Below, one piece after another: positions 10,052-19,694 of a stretch of 38,118 nt of DNA. The notes beneath the pieces were generated by a model, which was not told the origin of the DNA, made no database searches, and saw nothing but the letters and a program-made list of their open reading frames with translations. Origin of the DNA: an uncultured Alphaproteobacteria bacterium (lineage in GTDB: Bacteria > Pseudomonadota > Alphaproteobacteria > Caulobacterales > Caulobacteraceae); contig CAIMLY010000129.1 of the NCBI GenBank assembly GCA_903842425.1, forward strand, positions 1 through 38,118, in the 5' to 3' direction. Every line of letters starts with the position of its first letter. Within the stretch, counting starts at the first letter, position 1. Both the position numbers and the translations under genes were made by a program.

Positions 10052-10758
10052 CAGTCCGGCGCCAGCATGTAGCCGATCCCGCGCACGGTCTGCAGGTAGC
10101 GCGGCGACCGCGGGTCGGCCTCGATCTTGCGCCTCAGGCGGGTGACCTGGATGTCGATGGCCCGGCCGCCGGGGTCGACGTCGTCCTGGACCAGGTCTCG
10201 GCGGTCCACGGGTTCATGGGGACTGCGGGCCAGCCGCCGAAGCAGGCTGACCTCGGCCTCCGTCAGCCGGACTGCGCGGCCGTCGCGGGTCAGCTCCCCC
10301 CGGCCGGGGTCGAATACGCAGGGGCCGAGGTTGAGGCCGGCTGCGCCCCCGGCGGGGTCCTCGGACGCCCGGCGGAGGATGGCCTCGATGCGCAGGACCA
10401 GTTCCTCCGGCTCGAAGGGCTTGGCCAGATAGTCGTCGGCGCCCCGGCGCAGGCCCTCGATGCGGTCGCCGGGTTCCCCGCGGGCGGTCAGCATCAGCAC
10501 CGGCAGCCGGCCGGACCGGCCGCCCTGGCCACGCAACCAGGCCACGAGGGAGAGGCCGTCCTCGCCCGGCATCATCACGTCCAGGACGGCGAGGTCGAAG
10601 TCGAGCGCCTCCAGCAGCCGGCGGGCCGGCGCGGCGCCCGGAGCGGCGGTGACGCGGAAACCGGACCGGGTGAGGAAGGTCTTCAGCAGTTCCCGGATGC
10701 GGTCATCATCGTCGACCACCAGCAGGTGGCGAAGGCGGGAGGGGGCCTGGTCCGTCAT
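10051..10758 (-). CDS. OmpR-family response regulator (pairs with the upstream-listed kinase)
   Basis: LLVVDDDDRIRELL, LDVMMPGEDGL, KPFEPEELVLRI, C-terminal winged helix ending RYLQTVRGIGYML; overlaps the kinase start. Confidence 0.9.
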   Translation of the reverse strand: MTDQAPSRLRHLLVVDDDDRIRELLKTFLTRSGFRVTAAPGAAPARRLLEALDFDLAVLDVMMPGEDGLSLVAWLRGQGGRSGRLPVLMLTARGEPGDRIEGLRRGADDYLAKPFEPEELVLRIEAILRRASEDPAGGAAGLNLGPCVFDPGRGELTRDGRAVRLTEAEVSLLRRLARSPHEPVDRRDLVQDDVDPGGRAIDIQVTRLRRKIEADPRSPRYLQTVRGIGYMLAPD

Positions 10759-10793
10759 GTCCGGGGCCGTCCGCGTGCGGGCCGGTTAGGCCA

Positions 10794-10822
10794 TTGACGG
10801 CGCGCCTTCCCGGGGCTGTAAG
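10794..10822 (+). promoter_or_regulatory. Candidate housekeeping promoter for ilvE
   Basis: TTGACGG - 14 nt - GCTGTAAG, near-exact match to TTGACGS-N10-14-GCTANAWC; followed by AGGAG ahead of the ATG at 10853. Confidence 0.55.
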
Positions 10823-10852
10823 GGACCGCCTGCGAAAGGAGACACGCTTCCA

Positions 10853-11731
10853 ATGTCACTCGTTCCCTTTGACGACCGCGACGGATGGATCTGGCTGGAC
10901 GGCCAGTTTACGCCCTGGCGCGAGGCGAAGGTGCACGTACTGACCCACGGCCTCCACTACGCCTCCGCCGTTTTCGAGGGCGAGCGGATGTATGGCGGGG
11001 AAATCTTCAAGCTGCGCGAGCATACGGAACGGCTGTTCAAGTCGGCTGAGATCCTGGATTTCGAGATCCCCTTCACGATGGACGAGATCGACCAGGCCAG
11101 CAAGGAGACGTGCGCCCGCAACGGCCTGGAGGACGCCTACATCCGTCCGATCGCCTGGCGGGGCTCGGAGATGATCGGAGTCTCGGCGCAGAACACGAAG
11201 ATCCATGTGGCGGTCGCCGTCTGGGACTGGCCTTCCTACTTCTCGCCCGAGCAGAAGGCCCAGGGCATTCGCCTGTGTTGGGCCAAGTACAAGCGTCCCT
11301 CGCCCGAGACCGAACCGGTGCACGCCAAGGCCACCGGCCTCTACATGATCTGCACCCTGTCCAAGCACGCCGCCGAGAAGGCCGGCTACACCGACGCCAT
11401 GATGCTCGACTATCGCGGCTATGTGGCCGAGAGCACCGGGTCGAACGTGTTCTTCGTCCAGGATGGGGCCCTGGTCACCCCGACGCCGGACTGCTTCCTG
11501 AACGGCCTGACTCGGCAGACGGTCATCGCCCTGGCGCGGTCCAAGGGGTTCGAGGTCATCGAGCGGCACATCCGGCCCGAGGAACTGGCGAACTTCACGG
11601 AGTGCTTCGTGGTGGGCTCCGCCGCCGAGGTGACCCCGGTGGCCGAGATCGGCGAGTATGCTTTCAAGCCGGGGAACATCTCGCTCAGCCTGATGGACGA
11701 CTACGCCCGCCTGGTCCGCCGCCAGTCCTGA
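10853..11731 (+). CDS. ilvE: Branched-chain amino acid aminotransferase
   Basis: DDRDGWIWLDGQFTPWREAKVHVLTHGLHYASAVFEGERMYGG, class IV PLP aminotransferase motifs. Confidence 0.94.
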   Translation: MSLVPFDDRDGWIWLDGQFTPWREAKVHVLTHGLHYASAVFEGERMYGGEIFKLREHTERLFKSAEILDFEIPFTMDEIDQASKETCARNGLEDAYIRPIAWRGSEMIGVSAQNTKIHVAVAVWDWPSYFSPEQKAQGIRLCWAKYKRPSPETEPVHAKATGLYMICTLSKHAAEKAGYTDAMMLDYRGYVAESTGSNVFFVQDGALVTPTPDCFLNGLTRQTVIALARSKGFEVIERHIRPEELANFTECFVVGSAAEVTPVAEIGEYAFKPGNISLSLMDDYARLVRRQS

Positions 11732-11738
11732 GGCCGGG

Positions 11739-12881
11739 TCAGGCCTTGCCGCGGCCGCCCCAGAACCGGACGGTCCGCTTGGCGACCTCCCGGGGAAGGG
11801 CGTCGTAGATCTCGCCGTATTCCCGGGCCCGGCCCATGGGATTGTTCTCGCGCCCGAGGGCCAGCACCGCCAGAGTGATGAAGATGGCGCGGTCAAAGCC
11901 GGCCGCCTTGCAGATGATCGAAAGGGCGTCGAGCTCGCGCCGCTCGTGGATGTTGCGGGCGGTCTCGAAGTCGACGCCCGCCATCTTGGAGATGGCGATC
12001 AGGTAGGAGGTGGTGTCGCCGCTGCGCAGGAACCCGATCAGGGCGTTCGGGCTGACCGCACCGCGCACCTCGACCCCCTTCACGGTCTTCTGGGCCCGGG
12101 CGAAGTCGTCCGGCAGGGTCTTCTTGCGGCTCGACACCCGGTCGCGGCTTTCCTTGAGGGCCTCGTCGAGGTCCTCCGGCTTGATCTGGCCGTTGCGCTG
12201 GAGGATCGCGCTGCGCATCCGCGCCTCGACCACGAAGTACATCTCGTTCAGGAGGTCGATCGGCAGCTTGGCGTAGCGGACCACGGCGGGCTGCAGGACG
12301 GGGTGCTCCATCGCCCGGTCCACCAGCCGCTCATGCGCTTCGCGCGATAGATTGGCCGAGGCGTTGGCGAGCAGGACCTCCAGGGTCGCCTCGCCGCCGC
12401 GATCGACGATGACGTCCGACACGCTGGCGGGCAGGTTGGACCGGCGGGAGATCGCCTTGAGGTGCGCCTCACCCCGGGTCTTCGCCACCTCGATGAGGTC
12501 CTCCTCGGACACCGCCCGGGACAGCTGGAGGATGGGGCTTGCCACGTCGATGGTCTCGTCCAGCGCCAGGGAGCGGATCAACCCGGTCGGCGGGGTCCGC
12601 GCGAGGGCCATCCGGTTGGCGAGCTCGGCGCGCACCCTGCTCTCCATCTCCTGGGCAAGCTGGCTGAGAACGTCGTCGAAAAGGCCAAGTTCCGGATCAT
12701 CCGGCCGCGGGCCGAACTGGAAGTACATGTCCGCCACCCGGTGCATGAGCTCACGCCGCCGATCCCCGGACTTTTCCCGGGCGAGTTCCATAAGCTGGGC
12801 GGCGCTCTGCTTCATGCGCGGATCACTTTCGGCGGGCGGTTCTGCGGCCTGCTGCAGGCGGATGGCCTGAACAGCGTACAC
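11739..12881 (-). CDS. DUF2336 domain-containing protein
   Basis: Long helical repeat protein resembling alphaproteobacterial DUF2336 proteins; GTG start with AAGG upstream (an internal ATG is an alternative start). Confidence 0.75.
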   Translation of the reverse strand: MYAVQAIRLQQAAEPPAESDPRMKQSAAQLMELAREKSGDRRRELMHRVADMYFQFGPRPDDPELGLFDDVLSQLAQEMESRVRAELANRMALARTPPTGLIRSLALDETIDVASPILQLSRAVSEEDLIEVAKTRGEAHLKAISRRSNLPASVSDVIVDRGGEATLEVLLANASANLSREAHERLVDRAMEHPVLQPAVVRYAKLPIDLLNEMYFVVEARMRSAILQRNGQIKPEDLDEALKESRDRVSSRKKTLPDDFARAQKTVKGVEVRGAVSPNALIGFLRSGDTTSYLIAISKMAGVDFETARNIHERRELDALSIICKAAGFDRAIFITLAVLALGRENNPMGRAREYGEIYDALPREVAKRTVRFWGGRGKA

Positions 12882-12908
12882 CTTAGATTTCGCCCTGTTA
12901 ACCGCGAC

Positions 12909-13676
12909 CTAACGCCCGCGCCACCAGCGCAGACCCGCCGTCTCCAGTCGCTCGAGGCCGGCGTGGACGGCGACCCCCATCACCGCCAGGACCACCAGGG
13001 CGGCGATCATGCGATCGGTCTGGAGCTTGTTGCCGGCGTCCAGGATCTGCCAGGCCAGACCGCGCACCCCGCCGGATCCTGCGGCGAACTCCGCCACCAC
13101 GGCGCCGATGATCGCCAGGCCCGCCCCCACCTTGAGCCCCTCCATCAGGAAGGGGACGGCCGCCGGCAGCCTCAGGCGAAGCACCTTCTGGAGGCGGCCC
13201 GCCCCGTAGAGGTCGAACAGCCGCTCCAGGTCCGGGTCCGCCGACCTCAGCCCGGTGACCGCCCCGGAGAAGATCGGGAAGAAGGCGACGAGCACCGCCA
13301 GGGCGATCACGGCGCGTTCGGGATGGTCGATCCCGGCCCAGATGAGGATCAGGGGCGCTACGGCCACGACGGGGGTCACCTGCAGGGCCGAGGCCAGGGG
13401 CCGGACCGCGCGCTCCAGCAGGGGGCTGAGGCCAACCAGGATCGCCAGGGCCAGGGCGCCTGCGGCCGCCAGGGCGAGGGCGACAAGGGCCACCGACAGG
13501 GTGTTCCAGGCGGCCGGCGCCAGGACCGGCAGGCCCGTCGCCGCGGCGATCGCCACCTGGGAGGGCGGCGGCAGGAAATAGGCCGGGACCCCGGTCAGCC
13601 GGCAGGCCAGCTCCCAGGCCCCCAGGAGCAGGAGGATCAGGCCGAGGGGGGCGAAGGCGTCGGCAAGACGGCTCAT
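12909..13676 (-). CDS. ABC transporter permease (SsuC/TauC/ThiX-type)
   Basis: MSRLADAFAPLGLILLLLGAWELACRLTGVPAYFLPPPSQV..., multi-TM; permease motif EGLKVGAGLAIIGAVVAEF; start at ATG 13676 within the listed longer ORF. Confidence 0.9.
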   Translation of the reverse strand: MSRLADAFAPLGLILLLLGAWELACRLTGVPAYFLPPPSQVAIAAATGLPVLAPAAWNTLSVALVALALAAAGALALAILVGLSPLLERAVRPLASALQVTPVVAVAPLILIWAGIDHPERAVIALAVLVAFFPIFSGAVTGLRSADPDLERLFDLYGAGRLQKVLRLRLPAAVPFLMEGLKVGAGLAIIGAVVAEFAAGSGGVRGLAWQILDAGNKLQTDRMIAALVVLAVMGVAVHAGLERLETAGLRWWRGR

Positions 13677-14419
13677 GACCCGGCCTCCACGCCCTGCGCC
13701 AGCAGGGCCGAGACCGCCTCGGCCGCCTCGGTGAAGACGGGCCAGGTCCTGAAGCCTGCCGGCCGGGGCAGGGGCGCCTCCACCCGGACCTCGCCGGCGA
13801 TGCGGCCCGGGCCCCGGGTCAGCACCACGATCCGCTGTGCCATGTAGGCGGCTTCCTCGACATTGTGGGTGACGAAGACGATGGCCGGGCGGGTCTGGGA
13901 CCACAGGGCCAGGACGTCGTCGGCCAGGGTGCGCCGGGTGATCTCGTCCAGGGCGGCGAAGGGCTCGTCCAGCATCAGAAGCCGGGGCTGGGTCACCAGG
14001 GCCCGGGCGAGGGAGGCCCGCATGGCCATCCCGCCCGACAGCTGGGCCGGGCGCGAGTCCGCGGTCCCCGCCAGGCCTACCCGGGACAAGGCCTCGACCG
14101 CGCGCGCACGCGCCTCCGCCCGGGGCAGGCCCGCCAGTTCGAGGGGGAGGGCCACGTTGGCGCCCGCGCTCATCCACGGCGCCAGGGTCGGGGCCTGGAA
14201 CACCACCGAGGTCTCACCCCGGCCCGCCGCTCGCCGGACCTGGCCCCGGGTGGCGGGCTCCAGTCCCGCCAGCAGGCGCAGGGCGGTGGACTTGCCGCAT
14301 CCGGACGGTCCCACGAGGGCGACGACCTCGCCTGCGCCGATGGTCAGGGACAGCGGCCCGAGCGCCCGCCCGCGGCCCGCATAGTCGACCTCGACCTCCT
14401 CAAGGGCGGCGGCGCTCAC
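13673..14419 (-). CDS. ABC transporter ATP-binding protein (SsuB/TauB-type)
   Basis: Walker A GPSGCGKST, signature LSGGMAMRASLARAL, Walker B LLMLDEPFAALD. Confidence 0.93.
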   Translation of the reverse strand: MSAAALEEVEVDYAGRGRALGPLSLTIGAGEVVALVGPSGCGKSTALRLLAGLEPATRGQVRRAAGRGETSVVFQAPTLAPWMSAGANVALPLELAGLPRAEARARAVEALSRVGLAGTADSRPAQLSGGMAMRASLARALVTQPRLLMLDEPFAALDEITRRTLADDVLALWSQTRPAIVFVTHNVEEAAYMAQRIVVLTRGPGRIAGEVRVEAPLPRPAGFRTWPVFTEAAEAVSALLAQGVEAGS

Positions 14420-14422
14420 GGC

Positions 14423-15430
14423 TTACTTTCCCGCTGGCCGGACAAAGTCGAGGGTGTAGGCCTTCGAAGAATCGAGGTCCTTCGGATAGACGCCCTGGGC
14501 GATGGCCATCTCGGCGAAGCTCTTCCATCGGGCGTCGGTCATCACGCCGATCCCGCCGGAGGCGGCGTCCCCGCCCTCGACCAGGGAATACTCGCGCATC
14601 TTCTGCCGGGCCTGGTCGAGCAGGTCCTGGGTCATCTCCGGATTGTCCTTCAGGATCAGGGCGTCGCCGGGTTTCGGATCCCCTGTGAGGTACGACTTCC
14701 AGCCGGCCGCACTGGCCTCCACGAAGGCGCGCACCCGGGCCGGGTCCCTGTCGATCATCGACTGGGGGAACAGGATCATGGCGGCGTAGGAAGGATAGCC
14801 GTTGTCGGCCAGGAGGAAGACCTTGGGCTTCAGGCCGGCGGTCTTCTCGAGGGTGTAGGGCTCGCTCGTCAGATAGCCCTGCTGGGCGACCGAGGTATCC
14901 GAAAGGAACGGAGCGGCGTTGAAGGTGTACTTGCGGATCTGGGCGTCCTCGAAGCCATACTTGGACTTCAGCCAGACCCAGAAGGCGGTGACCGAGGCGT
15001 CGGACAACAGGATCGGCCGGCCCTTCAGGTCCTCGATCCGCTCGATGCCCTGGCCGGGGTGGGCGATCAGGACCTGGGGGTCCTTCTGCATCATGGCGGC
15101 CACGGCCCGGACCGGCGCGCCCTGGCTGGCCAGGTTCAGGGCGATGAAGCTGTTTGAGCCCATCCCCGCCTCGACGGCGCCGGCCACCAGCAGCTGGGGC
15201 ACGTTCACGCCGGGGCCGCCCTGGATGATCTGGACCTTGAGGCCGCGCTTCTCGTACTCGCCGGTGGCGAGGGCCTGGTAGAAGCCGCCCTGCTCAGCCT
15301 GGGCGCGCCAGTCGGTGGCGAAGCGGATCACGCCGGCCTCCGCCCCGGGCTTCGCCGCCTCCTGGCGAGGCGCGCAGGCCCAGGCCAGGGCCGTGGCGGC
15401 GAGGATGGCGAATGTCCTGAAGAGCTTCAC
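14423..15430 (-). CDS. NMT1/THI5-like ABC transporter substrate-binding lipoprotein
   Basis: Signal peptide with lipobox LAWAC; FATDWRAQAEQGGFYQALATGEYEKRGLKVQIIQGGPGVN resembles ThiY/SsuA-type binding proteins; next to permease and ATPase genes. Confidence 0.88.
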   Translation of the reverse strand: MKLFRTFAILAATALAWACAPRQEAAKPGAEAGVIRFATDWRAQAEQGGFYQALATGEYEKRGLKVQIIQGGPGVNVPQLLVAGAVEAGMGSNSFIALNLASQGAPVRAVAAMMQKDPQVLIAHPGQGIERIEDLKGRPILLSDASVTAFWVWLKSKYGFEDAQIRKYTFNAAPFLSDTSVAQQGYLTSEPYTLEKTAGLKPKVFLLADNGYPSYAAMILFPQSMIDRDPARVRAFVEASAAGWKSYLTGDPKPGDALILKDNPEMTQDLLDQARQKMREYSLVEGGDAASGGIGVMTDARWKSFAEMAIAQGVYPKDLDSSKAYTLDFVRPAGK

Positions 15431-15516
15431 GGCGCGGCCTCCGGGGTCTGGATCGTCCCCGGCAAACTAGGCGCCTTTCAGGGGAAGGCAACCGCGAACG
15501 GCCCCCACGGGCCCGC

Positions 15517-15587
15517 CCCAACGGCAAGAGGGCGACGCACCGGTCACCCGGTCCGCCGCCCTCTTTCAGATCCGTTGGGAGATCTGA
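15517..15587. promoter_or_regulatory. Structured intergenic element (nested inverted repeats; terminator and/or RNA regulatory element)
   Basis: 18-bp stem (16/18 paired) 15526-15543/15548-15565 with TCAC loop (GTGA on minus), enclosed by CCCAACGG(15517-15524)/CCGTTGGG(15572-15579), which competes with TCAGATC(15566-15572)/GATCTGA(15581-15587). Confidence 0.5.
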
Positions 15588-15917
15588 GTCCCGAGGCGGG
15601 TCGGCTGGAGGCCGCCGGGTCACCCCGGCTGTCCCGCCGCGCCCGGGACCGCGATCCTGAGCCCTTCCCGGGGTCGCCCCCGTTCACCGCTCCGATCCGG
15701 CCCTCCCGCCCGGCCCCGTCCGGGTCGCCCCTTCCGTCACCGCGCGTCGCCTCTCGACGGGCCCACGCTCCCACCCAGCCGCCGGCGGGGCAAGGGGCGG
15801 GCGGGGCGACAGGGTGGGCCATCCGGTGGACGGGGTGTGGACACCCTGTGGGCGGCGGGTGGAGGCCGCCGGATCGGCCAGCAAAATCAGCAGGGCGCCG
15901 GCGTCCACAGGAACGCC

Positions 15918-17729
<1,812 letters not shown>

Positions 17730-17807
17730 GGCCCCCCTTAACCCCCGGGGAGCCGGTCTCCAACCCCCGGGCTGGCGCCGCCCCGGCCCCGCCGCTAGAC
17801 AGGACCC

Positions 17808-18272
17808 ATGACCCGGCCCTTCTGGGAGACCACCCCCCTCGAGCGCATGACCCGCGGACAGTGGGAAAGCCTCTGCGACGGCTGCGGCCTGTGCTGCCTG
17901 GTGCGGTTCGAGGACGCCGACTCGGGCGAGATCATTCCCACGCGCGTCCACTGCCGCCTGCTGGACGCCGGGACCTGCCGGTGCTCGGACTATGCCAACC
18001 GCAAGCGGGAGGTGCCGGACTGCATCACCCTGACCCCGGATCTCATCCCCCGGCTGGGCTGGATGCCCCGCTCCTGCGCCTACCGCCGGATCCATGAGGG
18101 CCGGGGCCTGGCCGACTGGCACCCCCTTGTGAGCGGGGATCCGGAAAGCGTCCACCGGGCCGGGGTTTCGGTGCGCGGGCAGACGATCAGCGAGGCCGAG
18201 CTGGAGCATGAGGACGACATGGTCGACCACGCCGCCCCCGACCTGCTCGACGAGCGCGGACTGGAAGACTGA
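17808..18272 (+). CDS. YcgN family cysteine cluster protein (UPF0260)
   Basis: FWETTPLERMTRGQWESLCDGCGLCCLVRFEDADSGEIIPTRVHCRLLDAGTCRCSDYANR. Confidence 0.93.
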   Translation: MTRPFWETTPLERMTRGQWESLCDGCGLCCLVRFEDADSGEIIPTRVHCRLLDAGTCRCSDYANRKREVPDCITLTPDLIPRLGWMPRSCAYRRIHEGRGLADWHPLVSGDPESVHRAGVSVRGQTISEAELEHEDDMVDHAAPDLLDERGLED

Positions 18273-18314
18273 GCTTCCCTCGACCTACAAAGTGGCATTT
18301 TGGCAACACTTGCC

Positions 18315-18345
18315 CTTGCGCACCCGAAGGCGGACCCTAACTCAG
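18315..18345 (+). promoter_or_regulatory. Candidate sigma32 (RpoH)-type promoter of the J-protein gene
   Basis: CTTG - 17 nt - CCTAACTCAG matches alphaproteobacterial CTTG-N17/18-CYTATNTNNG with one mismatch (A for T); a housekeeping reading TTGCGC-N14-CCTAAC is also possible. Confidence 0.45.
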
Positions 18346-18379
18346 AGGCCGGTTTGTTTTCCCTGCTGAGGTGACTCCC

Positions 18380-19303
18380 GTGACGCGAGATCCCTACGAG
18401 GTGCTCGGCGTTCCGCGCGGCGCCGGGGCCGACGATATCCGAAAGGCCTTCCGCAAGCTGGCCAAGAAGCACCATCCCGACGCCAATCCGGGCGACAAGG
18501 CCTCCGAGGAGAGGTTCAAGCAGGTCAGCGGCGCCTTCGACCTGCTGGGCGACCCCGCCAAGCGGCGCAGGTTCGACGCCGGCGAGATCGACGCTGACGG
18601 CCGGGAGGTCTTTCGCGGCTTCGGCGGGCCCGGGCAGGGCGGTCCGTCAGGCGGCGGCGCCGGCGGCTTCGACGCCTCCGACTTCAGCGACATCCTGGGC
18701 GAGATGTTCGGCCGCCGGGGCGGTCGCGGCGGCCCCCGGGGGGGGGGCGGAGCGGGTCCGGGCGCCGGCCCCGGCTTCGCCGCGCGGGGTCCCGACGTCC
18801 GTGCGCGCCTGGAGATCGACCTCGAGGAGGCCATCCTTGGCGGCAAGAAGCGCATTTCCTTCCAGGATGGCCGCACCCTGGACGTCACCATTCCCCCTGG
18901 CGCCGCCGACGGGCAGACCCTTCGGCTGCGCGGCCACGGCGAACCCGGGCGGGGCGGCAAGGGCGACGCCCTCATCGAACTCAGCATCCGGCCCCATCCC
19001 GTCTTCCGGAAGGAGAACGAGCAGTTGGTCATGGACCTGCCGGTCTCGATCCCCGACGCCGTCCTCGGCGGACGCGTCCAGGCCCCGACGCCGGATGGTC
19101 CCGTCAGCCTGACCGTGCCCCGCGGCGCCACGTCCGGGCAGTCCCTGCGCCTGAAGGGCAAGGGGCTCGCCGACAGCCGTGGCGTCCGGGGCGACCTCCT
19201 GGCCCGCATCCAGGTCATGCTGCCCGAGGGCCCCGACCCCCAGCTGGAGGCCTTCGCCGCCCGCTGGCGCGAGGAAAGGCCCTATGTCCCCCGTCGTCGC
19301 TGA
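18380..19303 (+). CDS. Class-B J-domain protein (DnaJ/CbpA-like, no zinc finger)
   Basis: RDPYEVLGVPRGAGADDIRKAFRKLAKKHHPDANPGDKASEERFKQVSGAFDLLGD with HPD; Gly-rich linker; C-terminal substrate domain; GAGG 8 nt before GTG 18380 (GTG 18371 is an alternative start). Confidence 0.92.
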   Translation: MTRDPYEVLGVPRGAGADDIRKAFRKLAKKHHPDANPGDKASEERFKQVSGAFDLLGDPAKRRRFDAGEIDADGREVFRGFGGPGQGGPSGGGAGGFDASDFSDILGEMFGRRGGRGGPRGGGGAGPGAGPGFAARGPDVRARLEIDLEEAILGGKKRISFQDGRTLDVTIPPGAADGQTLRLRGHGEPGRGGKGDALIELSIRPHPVFRKENEQLVMDLPVSIPDAVLGGRVQAPTPDGPVSLTVPRGATSGQSLRLKGKGLADSRGVRGDLLARIQVMLPEGPDPQLEAFAARWREERPYVPRRR

Positions 19304-19307
19304 GGGC

Positions 19308-19324
19308 GGTTCAGGCCGCGTTCA
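19308..19324 (+). promoter_or_regulatory. PhoP-box-like direct repeat upstream of PepSY-PhoPQ-like operon
   Basis: GGTTCA-N5-CGTTCA; the 8-mer GTTCAGGC is repeated exactly with 11-bp period (19309-19316 and 19320-19327), about 25 nt before ATG 19349. Confidence 0.5.
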
Positions 19325-19348
19325 GGCGCGCCGGTCCAGCCTGGCCCG

Positions 19349-19690
19349 ATGAGCCGGAGTTCCCGCCCCGTCCGTCACCGCCTTGCCGGAGTCCTGCTGG
19401 CGTGCGGGCTGTTGGCTGCGCCGCTTCAGTCCAGCGCCCAGCCGGCGCCGCGCCGCTCCGAGCAGGACCAGGCCCGCGACGCCGTCCGCGACGGCCGTCT
19501 GACCCCCCTGTCCCAGGTCCTGGCGACCCTGGCCGCCCGGACGCCCGGCGAGCATCTCGACACCCGCTTCGGCGAGACGGTCGACGGCCGGCCGGTCTAC
19601 CTGGTGACCTGGCGGACACCGGACAACCGGGTGGTGGTCTTCGTGGTCGACGCCCGCACCGGGCGCGTCCTGGACCAGAGGGGGGACTGA
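19349..19690 (+). CDS. Small secreted PepSY-domain protein
   Basis: Signal peptide; ...DAVRDGRLTPLSQVLATLAARTPGEHLDTRFGETVDGRPVYLVTWRTPDNRVVVFVVDARTGRVLD. Confidence 0.8.
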   Translation: MSRSSRPVRHRLAGVLLACGLLAAPLQSSAQPAPRRSEQDQARDAVRDGRLTPLSQVLATLAARTPGEHLDTRFGETVDGRPVYLVTWRTPDNRVVVFVVDARTGRVLDQRGD

Positions 19691-19694
19691 GGCC

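Noticed and set aside
15684-15908. 74-aa ORF in the 15431-15917 intergenic region
   Set aside because: No signal of a protein family, atypical composition and no convincing ribosome-binding site; structured RNA or terminator is the simpler reading.
17737-17742. TTAACC half-site near the uup start
   Set aside because: Only one half of a CtrA motif; no second TTAA at 7-nt spacing.
17730-18230. 167-aa upstream extension of the uup ORF
   Set aside because: It is antisense to the well-supported ycgN-like gene; the ABC-F homology starts at MKPPVLALRQVRL (17729).
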